Positions 1 through 16,951 of a DNA stretch of 64,000 bases are shown in pieces (positions within the stretch are counted from its first letter, which is position 1; each line of letters begins with the position of its first letter). A program made the translations under genes and the position numbers. This DNA comes from Caprimulgus europaeus (lineage: Eukaryota; Chordata; Aves; Caprimulgiformes; Caprimulgidae), in NCBI GenBank assembly GCA_907165065.1, contig OU015539.1, positions 14,228,816 to 14,292,815 on the forward strand, written 5' to 3'. The notes under the pieces are model-generated. The model was given only the letters and a program-made list of their open reading frames with translations. It made no database searches and had not been told where the DNA came from.

Positions 1-3000
1 CCACTCCAAAAATTGCTCACCCTCACACAGTGAGCAAAAGATAAAGCATGCTGGTATCTTTTCCCTTCTGACAGCACAGCATTAAGTATCAAAGATCTTC
101 TACAAACACACAGTGAATCCTACACAGACTACAGAATGTATAAAGCAGAAATCATGTACAACTAGCAAAAAGGATATGGAGAGTATTTTGGTGGTGAAGT
201 GTTCAGGAGACTCAGCCTCCCAAAATCCACCTCTTGTGCACATGTGTGTGCACACACAGAACACTTTCATCATATTGGTATCTTTTAAAAATGCACTTGT
301 GCTAAGATGCTGCCTCTCCAGGCCAGAACTGCACAGGGTCTAGGGATGCAACTGAATCTGGATAAAGTAATAAGAAAAACAACACAAGGTTGGAGATAGC
401 AGTGAGAAGTGACATACCTTGCATTTAGCACCCACAACACAGGCATGTTGTTTCTGATTATAAGGCCCAAGCAGAGAATAGACAGATTCTGTGACTATCA
501 GCATTCCCCCCATAGGAGCTAAAAGTCAGGTACTTGTTTCCTTTGGTAACATCCACCTGCTTAAACAAGACTCACCATAGTTTGCAAAATAACAAGGCCA
601 TGTCCTGCAAATGTTTGCTAAACATTTGTGCAACTTAATCCAAATACAGGAACAAAGGGTTCACAAGCCAGAAGCTCCACTTTGAAAATGATTCATTGGC
701 AGTCTGTAAGCAAGCAGCGACCTTTCATTTTCTAATTAAAATTTGAGTGTAAATAAGAAAACTGAAATAATGGATAGAAGTAAGGGTCAGTATTTCTGTC
801 ATGTTCTTGAAAAAACACAGCATACTAGGACAAGCACCATATGTGGCAATCATTCTGCCTTACTCAGCTTCCACTTTCACTTCCCAGTGTTGTTCTGCCT
901 CTTTAGTTGAGCTCTTTGCCGAGGAGAACTGCCGTGTGTCTGTACGATGCGTGTGCCGTGAAGCCATGCTCCTGACAGCGATGTCCAGCTTGGTACCTGC
1001 TCAAAGTGTGTTCACGATTTCACTGTGGCTGAGCAACAAAGCTGAGTCAAAAGGCCATTGTGTGTTAGCAATGCAGGCTGTGCCTCTCTCTTACCCAGTT
1101 TTATTTTCCTTTGGAATCACTGCCACAGTTTAGACCTTTGGTACTGAGTCATGGTGCAGCATATCACATTTCAATTAAGAAATATGAGCACTTAAAATTA
1201 AGAAGGAAATGGAAGAAAATTAAGACCATAAAAAATTTATTTCCTGAAAAGGATTAGAAATCACCCCCACCCTTCCTGCCAAGTCACACTTTGAACCTAC
1301 ACGTGACCTCATGGCTCACATCTAGCTTTGCTGTGAGTAGGATGAGGTCTCCAGCACCAACCCACAAGCCTGGGGAAAGCAGAGGCCACTGAACACCCAC
1401 AAGTGGGCAGCTAACATACAGCTACAGCACACCTAGATGATGGTGTGAATCCCTAACACTACAAGCTGGGAGAGCTTGGTCATTAAGGAAACGGAGTGTG
1501 TTTTTCTTTCCCTTGGCAACACTCTGCTTATCAAATAAAATTAAACAGAATAAAATTTAAAAGCCCAAGGAGCAGAACTTCTGAAGAGATAAGGCAACTG
1601 CTTTCCCCTGGGGGATAGCCCCACATCCACTCCAGCAGTATGTTCTGCTGGCAGTATGTATGACATAAACAGTATTTAAAAACTCTGCCTCGTAACCTCT
1701 CAGGACAGTACCTGCCCTTCACAATCATGCCCCTCCCCAGGGCTCTGTGTTCACCCACAGAGCTGCCAACAACCACCACCACAGAAACAAAGATCTAAAG
1801 GAGTACCTTGTGCAGAAACAGTCAAGTTACTTCTCCCATCCAAGAACAGCAGAAGAGCTCAACTCTGTAACACAAGCCAAAGCTGCCCCTCAGGACTGCT
1901 ATCTTAGGGCTGAGCCAGCCCAGCTGCAGCTCTTTTAAAGAGCCTCAGGTGTAGCCCAAGTGTGGGGATTGAAATGAAAGCGGCTGGTTGCTTGCTTCCA
2001 TTCTATTGTTAGTTTGTTGAACTGCAAGTTAAACTTGATCCTTCTCCTCCAAGGAGTGGATAGTCATTTATTAGTTAGGCATCTGTAGGCACACACATTT
2101 TCCATATTCACTGGGCATTATCTGGGAACACCAACCTGTGGGATAGACCATGAGGCTGTTGTGGCATTCAGGCTCTAACAGGAGACTGCAAAACCAGAAC
2201 GTGACTGTCCTTGGTCTCTGGCCTTCCTGCTCCACTCCAGGCACAGATCTGGGGTTTATTCAGCAGGACCCACAAAGAGTTACAGAAACTAACCCATATG
2301 TTACAAGCTCCAGGAACTGTCAGGAGCTGTGCAAGTTATATTTTGTAGCACTGATGTCTTCAGTGAAAGCACTGAAGAGAGCTATCCCGCCCGCTGAAGC
2401 ATGTCCTTCATGAAAACACAGACCAAACTATTTTCAGTATCTAGGACTTCCTCGACCTTGTAACTTTATGCTGCTAAACTGAGAGCTTCCTTTTGCAGAG
2501 TCCCAGCTGTGACCCTCCCTTCTCCTAACTACATGAACAAGATGAATTCCTATCTTTCTTGTGCACTGTTTCTGTAGAGTAGGCAGGGCAGGAAGTTCCT
2601 CCACCAGGTCTATGTGTCTGGAATGTTAAGATGTGCTCTCGACTTTTTACAGGGGTTGTATGGCCCAGTAACTTCTCAGCCATAGGATGCTGAGTTTCCA
2701 GCAATGTAACTTGGAATTGTGATTCACAGAAATGAAAGTTTCACCACAGTGATTTTTGGACGGGAGAGAATACATAACCTGCTATCATTTTGAATACACA
2801 AAGGGCCAGCCAGATATGTAAGGTCTGAAATGCCAGAAAAGTGTCTCCCTCTGTAGGGGAGGCAATATTGTGTTGTTAAATGTACCATGTCCCAGATGGC
2901 CTGAATCAGTAAAAACTTGTCTTTACAGGACTTGGTAGCTCTTCACCCTGAGCAAGCCAGCTTGTTGGCATGTGATGTGCTGAGAAGGGATCCTGGGGAA

Positions 3001-3259
3001 ATCAAAACTGACAGTTGCAGAATTAATATGATTATTAAAATAAGGGCAAGGGGGTCTCTGCTCCAGATGGAGTGCAGGGACATGCCTCTGACCTTTTGCT
3101 GCTGAATCTGCCTGCCCTCTTGACTTGGCAAGTAGCAGTAGCAGCAGTCCACAGCCCTCCTCTCGTGTTCCTCCAGCTCCTTACTGTAATTTATAGAAAG
3201 TCTCCACTTAATGCAATCTGCCAGGCACTCCAGAACAAGTCAGATAACAGTAATAGTTC

Positions 3260-3288
3260 TGCTGCTGCCTGTTTAAAAGGCAGCAGCA
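3260..3288. repeat. Perfect 11-bp inverted repeat (hairpin)
   Basis: The arm TGCTGCTGCCT at 3,260-3,270 is followed by a 7-nt loop and its exact reverse complement at 3,278-3,288. The flanks (about 3,090-3,360) carry homeodomain-like ATTA/TAAT cores just downstream. I see no coding frame that would explain the hairpin. Confidence 0.8.
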
Positions 3289-6200
3289 AAGATGCATTAA
3301 TGATTACACTCCTCTTGAGAATCACCAGGACAGGAGGCAGGTGCTGAACTGGCTGAGATACCTTTGTGACTTTGTTAGGTGAAGACTGAATAGCGGTCCC
3401 TGTCCATGGGAGTGCCTTTCCATCCCTCTCTGACCATGTGATTTATCTGAGCATCCCACTTCCCACAGTTCCTAAGTGAATGAGTAAGTATTCAGAGCTG
3501 CATCGAGGGAATGGGTTTGGCTTGGAGAATCCTGCACAGTGACTCATGCTCTCATGAGTAAATTAATTCCCTCAGAGAAGCAAGACAAAATCACGCATTC
3601 TGCTAAGTCCAGCTACCTAGAGTGGTGATTTAGGAAGCTGTTGCAAGAAATACAGTTTTATCTAGCCTTATACTGAATGCAAAATCAATTCCTATTATAT
3701 TTGCAAACATAACCAGCCTTTTAAGAGGAAAAGAAAAATTGGTGTAACTTGGAAATGCTGTGTATTGAAACATGTCAGCTAGAAAACAGTTTGCAATCAA
3801 AACCATATATCAGACAGAAGGGCATTGTGGCAGTCTGGGATCTTCAGAAATTGACAATTATTTACACAGGTCTCCACATATATTACCCTGTACACATTTA
3901 AAAATAGGTTGTAGAAACACATAGGTATAAATACCTGTAATGAGAATTGCATCAGCTAGCCCCACCCCCACAATGACAGTGCAAAGAAAAAGAGGGTGTG
4001 AAGCAGCAAAAGCACTGGATCTTTAGTACCAGCGTCCTCACCGTAACTCGCATGCATGGAAGCAGCCAAGGAGAGGGACCTGGAGGCGTATGGACTGTGG
4101 CTAATCACCTACATGCAGAGATACCTGTTAGTGCAAGCTGAGGTGAAACCCATCTTTTAGCTTTTTGTTTTCTTAGGAGATCAGTTAAATGGTTTGATGT
4201 GGCTATACTGTCCAAATTTGAAGAACACTAAATATGGATTTTTATGCAGTATAAACCAGCTTCCTCTATCTTACCCTGATATGTATTTCAAAATTGCAAG
4301 AATTGTGGCTTTGGGAGCTTTTCTGATGTTGACAATTTATCAGAGTATACCAAACTTTTAGTGCCAAGCTATTCCTTTTGGCGTCCAGGCTTCTCTGGTT
4401 TAGGGAAATAATCTCCATTATATTCATCTTGCTTTACAAAGCTGAAGTGTTTCATAATGAACTAATCCCTACAGTACCACTATTAGGTTGGTAGATAAAG
4501 GCCCTTCCCATTTTACAAAGACATTAAAGCTGGAGGAAGTTGTCCAGGCCTCAGAATAAATCAAAGATAAAACTGGAACATGATGTAGCTATGTTTAGCG
4601 CCAGCTCTTTCCCTCACACACTGACATTATATATCAAAGTCCTTGATGATGTCGGAGCAAAAGCAGGACTGATCATGCTGGGAATAATACTAAACGATTT
4701 TTAGGGGCAAATTAGACCTCAAATCTCAGATAGAGTGGAGATATTCCACTGACCTTTCCAGGCCCAGTCAGGATCAACGGTGGCTCTGGGTTACTGCTGC
4801 ACTCCTAGCCAAGCTGTTGCTCAGCAAATATGCACAGGTCATGGTTTGGTGTCTTTATTCAGTCCAGCAGCACCATCAGATTTGACTTAGTCTGTCATGA
4901 CCCAGGACCTGAGCAAAAGGCAAGTGTGGAAGTTAAATATCACTGTGTAAAACCTCTTGCATATTAGCAAAATTGAGAGAAATTTACTAACACTTTGTGC
5001 TTTAATGAAAATAGTGAGATGCACACATTGAACTCACCTTGTATAACTGTCTCTGGACTTTATTTTTGTGAACAAGGTGTAATCGGTATCTCAGCGTTTA
5101 AAGACAAGCACATTGTTTCATAAGAATGTGGCACTGTTTCCTTTGTTATTGACCAAAGCTTGATCAAATGCCACAAGGCCAGTGGAAAGGCTCTGCTTGT
5201 AACTCCTAGAATAAAAATATAAATGTTTCCACATTCAGCAACTTCTGTTGCTTTATTTTTCATGTTTAATCTGTGAAAGCTAATACAGAAAAGAGGGCAA
5301 GCAGGCTGAGGAAGGGCCAGGCTTCCCCAGAGAAACCCTGTTGCATTTCAAGTATTCCCATCACTCTATCAACACCACCTCCTGCTACTGCAATGAAAGG
5401 CAGCAGCAGAAAAAGAACAGGAAGAATAAAACTCCTTATGTATACAAGTGAGGAAAGTTGGCCCCATCTCTACAATCAAAGTCAATCACCTAAAAGAAAT
5501 CAAAACAGACCTGGCCTCCATCTTCCAAGTGCAAGAAAAATGCCATTAATTTGCTCACCCCGTTCTGTTTGCGTTGTTCTGAGCCTTCTCTGATTGAAGC
5601 TTTCTGAGGCAGAAAATCCATGTCAGTCATGCCAGATGACTGCTTTCCTCCTGAGCATCTACTGCTGCCACTAAGATCACAAAGGACACATAAAAGGAAA
5701 AATTTGGCAGTCTTCTCAGTTTTGTAACCCAGGTGAATTAACACTGGCATATTAAAAGCTGACACTATTTTTTAACAAAACAAGGCTTCTGATCTGCTTA
5801 TCATCATTGAGGACATGTTGGGACCAGGATGGTTTTGAAATATCCTCATTAGCTTGCTTTGGTCTACTCGACTAAAGGTAGGACCTCTGGTAACTGAATA
5901 GGTACCAGACAGCTAAGGGCAACCCGCTGCCTTATGTTCTAAATAACAGAGACGTGGTCCTGGTTCTGTTCTCAGTAATGAGCAACAGAAACACAAGCAA
6001 GTGAATATCTGATTGGATCGTATACCCTGAAAACCATGTCCGATTTTATTTTGTCTGAGCCACAGGATAAGAACAATTTTGTAATACCAGCATTCTTCTC
6101 TTAGGAGCCTTGGTCTCGCTGTGACAGTAGTAAAATACAACTTGCTCTACATGAGTTACATATTTTAAAATGCTCATTAATCTCTCCAGCCAGTCTTGTC

Positions 6201-7380
6201 TTAGAAGACTCTTATCTTACATTTAAACTCTTCAGAAGTAAAAATTTTTATATGGAGAAAATATTTCTTCTTCATTTCTGTCAAATACTGATTTTCTGTC
6301 CTGCCAGCTGTCTAGAACCTAAACTCTGGATGAGATGTTTAGTCCTATTCACATAAAGCCACTGTAAATACAGATTCCTGGGATGCAGAACTAAACTTCC
6401 TAATCCACCCCTGAAGACTTCTGGTAGAACAAGATGCTCAGCGAACCCAGCATAATGCAGAACGACAGAACTACATTATATGGTTTCCTTTTATTCTGCA
6501 TTCATGCAGCATTAGGCCTACTCAGCATCCACCCGCAGTTCCCCTTCCTTAGCTACCAGTCTCCTCTGACATGAGACCTCTCACAAGCATCACTCATTCC
6601 TCAAGCAGCAGCAAGGAACAAAGCAAATCCCACTTTGCAACTGCAAACTACTTTGGTAGAAGTGCTGGTCTTTGTAATCAGAACCAAAATTTTGTATTTT
6701 TCTAGCTAAGGATTTCTGCAAATCTCCTTATTCTATGTTTCAAGCATTTTTAGATGTTTTCTCACTTGTGTTTTTGGTTTTATTTTACCAATGGACTGTC
6801 AAAGAAATTATGAGGCTCTGGGCTACCATTCCCATCAGATCACCACAGCAGAAGGGGATCGTCACTGGGATAGTCTGTGACAAGGCATTAGCATGCCTTG
6901 AACAGCAGCAGAAAATTCCTTCAGTTGTAAAGCAGAGTTTGGCAGATGAGTACAAGCCTTAGTTGTTATGAGATATACCCATCTTCACACCATCTGCTCT
7001 GGTCTAGCATGACCGAGGGCCATGTTTGATGCTTGCATGCACTGTGAGTGGGGTGAGGTCATGGAGAGCTCAGGACCTCCATGACAACCTCCTCATTTGT
7101 AAACTGTCTTAACTCTAGTGACTAAGAGGTAAACTATATAAAGTCACTTTAGAAGAGAGAAAAGACATCCCAGACAAAATAGAGATGGAAAAGCTGGTAT
7201 GGGCAGAGGAAGACAGAGGCGTTAATTAGGAAGGAAGGCCTTCTACCATAGCAAGATAAGCACCTCAAAAAGGAAGTCAAGTACATCCTAGGAGCCACGA
7301 ATAGATATTGCCAAAAATAACCTAGAGTTAGAATCCCAAAAGGAAACGAAGACAAACATCACAAAGGTACTGCAGAAATG

Positions 7381-7512
7381 GAAAAAAAGAAAAAGAAAAA
7401 GAAAAAGAAAAAAAGAAAAAGAAAAAGAAAAAGAAAAAGAAAAAGAAAAAGAAAAAGAAAAAGAAAAAGAAAAAGAAAAAGAAAAAGAAAAAGAAAAAGA
7501 AAAAGAAAAAAG
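7381..7512. repeat. (GAAAAA)n microsatellite
   Basis: About 130 bp of nearly uninterrupted GAAAAA hexamers form a pure purine tract on the + strand. On the - strand the tract translates as poly-Phe/Ser, which is only a shadow of the repeat. Length variation between individuals is likely. Confidence 0.95.
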
Positions 7513-8232
7513 GATTACTGTAGACCAAGAATGGGAAAATAAAGGTAACTGCTACTCACACAAGACTTAATACATGCTTCCATGATTTTCATTAGGGATG
7601 AATATGTTAATTCATGGGGTAAAGACAGGAGGCCTAAGAGGAGGGGTATAAGGGAGAGATAGATACAGGATAATAAATGAACAGATCCAGCTAGCAAGCA
7701 AAACTCAAGAGACTACCGTGCTCCAACTGGAAGAACCAGACATTCTCAATCCCTGAATCCCAATGCACAGTAAACCACAAACCTGGGTGCAAAGATTATA
7801 AGTAAATTGACTGACTGGGAGGCATTACCACAGGACCAGAGAAGAGCAGGTATTTAAGAAGTGGTGAGAAGAGCCATGGTGGAAGCAGTCTGGGCCTGTG
7901 CTTTTGATGTCTGTGCAATTCTTCAGGAAAACTTGGAAAGAAAAGTTTAACTACAAACATGAAATTCAATTAATAAAGCAATAAAAGGTAGCATAGATTT
8001 ACTAAAAGCCAGTTTTGTGGGACAATCTGTAGCATAGTATAAAATTAAAACTTCAGGTATCCAGGAAATAAATACAAATATTTTTTGCTCTTTGTTAGTA
8101 TCCTGGCAAGAAATAAGTGAAGAGGAGAAGGAGTTGGCTTTGGTAACCAACCCCAGGGTGATAGGGAGCTGACAGCATGGTGTGACTGTGAAAATGACAA
8201 GTGTGAGTCCAGTCGTGGTATTTCCAGTAACG

Positions 8233-8256
8233 ACAGGAACACTTGAGTGTTCCTGT
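8233..8256. repeat. 24-bp palindrome about 550 bp upstream of LDHA exon 1
   Basis: The arm ACAGGAACACT (8,233-8,243) and its exact reverse complement (8,246-8,256) are separated by only two bases. The GGAACA...TGTTCC half-sites have a 6-bp gap, not the 3-bp gap of a glucocorticoid response element, so I do not call it one. Confidence 0.75.
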
Positions 8257-8549
8257 TTGGGGCACTGCTGAGGAGTGTCTGAAACGCTCTGTGCAGCAGC
8301 CGCTCTCTAGGGAAGAGCATTCAAACTGGACGAGTCCTGCAGAAAGGACATCTCAATGACGGGGGCACAGCGTGCCTCATGGAACACTGAAAATGTTTCG
8401 CTTAGGTACTCAAAAGGACAAGAAATGAGTGGGAATTGGCTATGTAAATACACAGAAAAGGGGTGTAAAGGCCGGAGAAGACAAAAACCCAAACATCGAT
8501 AGATTTAGATGGAAATAGAAGCAGGTTTTTAGCCACCCGTCTCAGCTTC

Positions 8550-9190
8550 CCTCATGTGGCCAGAGGGGCTGCAGGACCCCGACCGCGGCTCTCCTTGCGC
8601 GCCTCAGCTCCCCTCAGGGGGGCCGACCGTTAACGTCCGCGTGGCCGGACCCCCGCCTCCTTCTCATCCCGGCCGGGGACGAGCTCCCCCTCCTCCTCAC
8701 CCCGACGTGTTGGCGGGCACGTCTCCACCGCACGGCGCCCCGCCCGCCTCACGTCAGTCACCCGGCCCTTACTTAAGGCTGTTGCCACATCCCCACCCCG
8801 CCGTTACAGCCGTTGCCGCCGCGCTTGACTGAGGAGACTAGGTAGGTGCGATCGCCTTGGTGCGTACGGGGGGTGCATGCTGTGGGGAAGGGGGGCGGGA
8901 TATGGGCGCCGCTGGCCACCAGCCTTCCCGGGGGGACGCGGTGGAGCGGGCGGCGCCGAGCGGACATAGTCCCTGGGCGCAGTGTTGGAGTTGATCCCGG
9001 CGCCGCTCTGGGTGCGGTGTGGGGAGGCACCCCGCCCTGCTCGCGGCCTTGTGCAACCGGCGTGATTTCCACATTCACCCCCCGCCGTCCTTGAGACCGC
9101 GCCGCATTGCCCCGCCATTCCCCACCTCCGAACCACCCGCCTGAAATAACTTCCTTCCCCTCATCGGCCGTGAAGTGCCTGTGGGCCCGG
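8550..9190 (+). promoter_or_regulatory. LDHA: LDHA CpG-island promoter with HIF/CRE-like sites
   Basis: This GC- and CpG-rich block sits at the 5' end of LDHA. Upstream of the inferred start site it holds hypoxia-response core motifs: ACGTG at 8,705-8,709, and CACGT (ACGTG on the other strand) at 8,718-8,722 and 8,750-8,754. The last overlaps a CRE-like ACGTCA at 8,751-8,756. GC boxes lie nearby (for example 8,738-8,748). Mammalian LDHA promoters are known HIF-1 and CREB targets, so the arrangement fits. A canonical TATA box is not evident, and the start of transcription near 8,780-8,810 is inferred. Confidence 0.75.
8795..8841 (+). other. LDHA: LDHA exon 1 (non-coding 5' UTR), start approximate
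   Basis: A consensus splice donor (CTAG followed by GTAGGT) occurs at 8,841/8,842 in the CpG island, just downstream of the promoter motifs. Vertebrate LDHA genes have a non-coding first exon followed by a long intron 1. Here intron 1 would run from 8,842 to about 10,406, where a pyrimidine-rich acceptor precedes the start codon. The 5' boundary is a guess and needs transcript data. Confidence 0.5.
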
Positions 9191-10415
9191 GGAGCTGCCG
9201 GGAAGGGCGCTGGGGGTGACCTTGCAAAAGGTTGTGTTGGAATTAAAGCATTAAAATGCCACTTAAAATAATTGTTTCTCCCCTAACCTGTTAATAGCAC
9301 TCTAAAAATAATAAAATTGAGTGTTTTGAGTAAAATATTGAATAAACGTAACTGAGAATTGCCTGAGTGGGTGCTCCTCCCCAGCCTTGCGCATTAAAAT
9401 TCTTAAAGAGTGCAGAGGGAGAACTTGGCCCATGGTCAGAGCATGCGCTAGCCCAGCCGCGCTTCAGCAGACTTGTGCAAATTCAGACGGACTTGGTTAA
9501 CTTTTTCCTAAATATGGGCACTGCTGGCTTCCTGCCCCGCTCCCCCCGCAACCTCCCAGTCCTGACCTGCTCTGCCAACGCCGCCTGGCCTTTCCTGCTC
9601 TGAACCAGTTGCCGCCTGCTCAGCACTAACTTTAGAATCGTGTTGGGTCTGTACTTGCATCCATCTGCGAGGCCACCTCGGGCTCTTCAGGCACAGCGGA
9701 AGCTGTTCTGGTGCCAGAGCAGCAGCACGTGGTGTGTGGCCTTCTGCAGCCAACCTGGGGTGAAAGCACAATACCCCGTCGTCATCATCATGGCGTTTCT
9801 GAACACGTGCTTGTTAGATTAGAACCCATACAACCAAGCTGCCATGCAGCTGGTAGCTAAAAAAATTGAGGGTCAGAGAGATGGTAACACCAGGCTCTAG
9901 ATATCTGAATTCAATACTATGCAGTTTCACTTTAAAACAAATCCATAAAGGTGACTTTGAGGATCATGCTGTGCTTGAGAAGGGCTTGCATAAGTGTTCA
10001 ACTTCAGCTCTGGAAAGGCTTTAGGGCACAGAATACCAGTTTTTCAGGGCAGGAGGATGGAGGTTGCCAGACCATGCTGTGCTTAGAAGTACTAAAATGG
10101 CTTCCTTTACCTAGATGTAATATGGATGATCACTTAGAACATCCTACTAATGCTGCTGGAGTGCCACCCAGCTACATAATCAGTGATTCTCAGGCTGTAT
10201 AACAAGCTTAAACAGTGAATTATCATCAGTAGTTCATTTTAAAATAATTCTGGTGCAAACAGGCAGTAATGCCAGATATTTTAGGAATGTGATTTATAGC
10301 CGTTTTCTTATCATCCTGGAATAAAGTCCATCTTGCTTGATACAAATATTTTGGTGTCAGTAAAAGTTCCAAAGTCTGGAGAAATAATCTATTGCTTTCC
10401 TTGCAGCAGTGCATC

Positions 10416-14497
<4,082 letters not shown>

Positions 14498-15085
14498 ATC
14501 TGCCCAAGCAGTTAACTTTGCAGGTTTAGTGGTTTGTCTTAAGTTGCACTTTCCAAGTAGGTCAAATCTTTCAATGTTATGTATCTCAACTAGAACACAA
14601 AAAAGCTCAAATCTGAACAAAGGAGTTTCCTGAAGATAGCATTAGGAAACTATTGTACGGTTTTCCCTGTTCAGACACCCATGTTCTTAGCCAGTGTTAG
14701 ATAATCTAGTCAGTCTTGTACAGTGAAGTAGTGTGGCAGAAATCCAGCATTCAAAGCAGCACTGCCTAGAAAACCCTTTGCCTTTCCTCATCTTGTTCAA
14801 TGTTGGTTCAGAACAACTAGTAACTAATTACAATGTGAAACCAAAGACTATTTTCTTGCAGTTGAAGGATTGTCAAACCCATTGGCCAACCTTCTCTGCC
14901 AGCTGAATAGCTTAAGTATTTCACTGTTGGTAGGTCCAAATGTATTTTCCTAACACTGCCTAGTTGTAAGTTTGTCTCCTGAGCATGTTTAAAAAATGTT
15001 AAAGTTTCTGTATATAACAAGGCAGTGACTGTCCAACTATAGTACCAGCTCCAACACCAAATAAACCACAAACTGTTATTTCTCT
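14498..15085 (+). other. LDHA: LDHA 3' UTR (end inferred)
   Basis: This is the sequence after the LDHA stop codon up to an AATAAA hexamer at 15,060-15,065. A T-rich element follows at about 15,084-15,102. The length of about 590 nt is similar to other vertebrate LDHA 3' UTRs. Exact cleavage is not known. Confidence 0.7.
15060..15065 (+). terminator. LDHA: LDHA poly(A) signal
   Basis: AATAAA, the first canonical signal after the stop codon, followed within about 20 bases by a T-rich downstream element. Confidence 0.7.
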
Positions 15086-15099
15086 CTCTTTTTTTTTTT

Positions 15100-16700
15100 A
15101 TAAGGCTTTGCCTCCAAAATGGCAGTTCCACATGCACTCAAATACAAACAATTCTTTTTCTTCAGTCACACTAACTCAAACCTCACCTGTGTAATAGTGT
15201 GCAGCTACTGTGTTGTAGGCTCCATCTATTTATGCAGGGAACTTGCTAACAGTCTCAAGGTAGGAATGAAAAAACAAACAGAAATATTTAAATACTCAGA
15301 AGTTAAACTTGATTCCCATCTTAATGCAAACTGGCTCTATTGACATTAGCTTAGGGGAATGGAGAAACGATGCAACAAAAGAAGCCTCTTCTGTACCTGT
15401 ACACACAAAAATGCATGTATGAAGAAATCTCTCTACAAAACTACTTGACATCCCTGAAAAGTCAACTTGCTGCCAAGCACAGAAAATCTCCTCTGGAAAA
15501 GCAGCCATGCATAGAAACAATGACCAAAGTTACTCCTCAAAACCCATAGTAAGATAAGGAAGAATTAACCATGCTCTGTCAGTAATATTTTTAAAATAAT
15601 ATTCCTCATTACAATGAAGAGGGAAAGCCCTCATACTTAGCTTTTTCTAACATTAGGGGACAGCATATAGCTTAAGAATGGAAATAGATCACCTGATTAA
15701 GTCCAGGATAGATTTTTTGATATGGACTGCAGCTGATAATCCTTCTCAGAACAAAGTATTTTAGAATAAGCTCAAAGTGCTCATGAGGCAACTTCAGTCA
15801 CAAAGCAAAAGCTGTAGCTAGTGTACCATTTCATCTTATATCCACGTGACCAAAATAGCACCTGGAAAGAGATCACATAGCAAGTGTTTTACACAGATGA
15901 CAAGAAGCAGTTTTCAAAGCCTTCAGAAGAGCCACAGGACTTAAAAATTTTACTATAAGTCTCACCCAGCTTTCTAATATGAACTCTAATGTCCAGATCC
16001 AGTGGTAATGTTGAAAAGCCTTAAGGCAAACACTGTTTAGAGCAACACCAATTACCGTGCTAAGACCAATAAACTTTGCTTTCCAAGCTAGCCTTGCTGA
16101 GCCTACAAAATCAAATGGAGGAGCACAGCAGCATGCTGCTGAGGCGACAAGAGCAACACCATGAATCCCTACAGCACTCCAAGGTGGGGGATGCCCTGTG
16201 CAGCTCACCCTCTTTAGCAGAAAGTGCAGTGTTTAACCACCAGGCATGTCAATGCAAGCTCTGTCCCAGAACCCGTGCTTCCTGTGGCATTCTGCCATGC
16301 AGCATTTTCTGCCTGGCAGGTAGTGCAACACATAACATAGCAGCCTGCCTTTTTCCTAGCATTTTCTAGTGGAAAAATGCAATATATATCAAGGCAAGGC
16401 TTCTTAAAGCACCATAAGGGATGCTCCACTGAGACCATGACCTGATGGTAGAATAGCCAAGTCAATATAATGTTACTAAGCTTACAGTCCTTGGATGTCA
16501 ACAGCTAGGTCAAACAGCAGAGCTGTGAAATTCTGAATTTCCAGCTTTCATTGGTCATAACAAAGGTTAGTTACACTGAAACAAGAATTTTTCCAGTTTG
16601 GGACTCCGAAATATCTTCCAAATCTCAGAAGTAAAATGAAAGTATGGTTAAGCTGACGCTGCATAAGCCAGGCCTGTTTGTAAAGAAAGGGCATCATACA
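15100..16700. other. Short intergenic gap between convergent LDHA and TSG101
   Basis: About 1.6 kb separates the inferred 3' ends of LDHA (+) and TSG101 (-). No coding exon, LDHC-like exon or recognisable repeat is visible. In mammals the extra LDH genes LDHC and LDHAL6A sit in this interval. Confidence 0.6.
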
Positions 16701-16733
16701 CAGTTCTGTAGAGGAAGAAAATATGCAACAAGT

Positions 16734-16739
16734 TTTATT
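16734..16739 (-). terminator. TSG101: TSG101 poly(A) signal
   Basis: AATAAA on the - strand (TTTATT on +), about 215 nt beyond the TSG101 stop codon at 16,952. It is the first canonical signal downstream of the stop and implies a short 3' UTR. Confidence 0.65.
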
Positions 16740-16951
16740 CAGCGTTAAGTCCACCAGCACAAAGATTACAGGAGATAGAAAGTGCATTAATAAAAGCTAG
16801 TCTTTACCAAAAAGAAAATATATTATTCATTCAAAATATCTTACACTTGAATGATGTAATAACTTATTCTGGGCACCTACTGATTAAGAGAAATATCAAG
16901 AGAATGTCTGCTTCATAAGGAAATCTAACTTCCCAGTTAAAGTCTGAGAAT

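Larger units (their letters stand above)
1..8500. other. Intergenic region upstream of LDHA
   Basis: I found no exon chain, long coding frame or RNA gene that I can support here. All open frames are short (under about 110 codons), lack family similarity and are not joined by matched splice sites. In mammals GTF2H1 lies upstream of LDHA, but I saw no sequence resembling its C-terminal exons, so that gene, if conserved, must lie to the left of the window. The stretch holds a purine-rich hexamer microsatellite at 7,381-7,512, a perfect hairpin at 3,260-3,288 and a palindrome at 8,233-8,256, each listed separately. Confidence 0.6.

Noticed and set aside
6735..6962. 75-codon hydrophobic-start frame upstream of LDHA
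   Set aside because: Short, with no family resemblance, splice context or promoter, and inside otherwise non-coding DNA.
7328..7528. Poly-Phe open frame on the - strand
   Set aside because: Translation of the GAAAAA microsatellite.
8233..8256. Glucocorticoid/steroid response element
   Set aside because: GGAACA and TGTTCC half-sites are 6 bp apart, not the required 3 bp.
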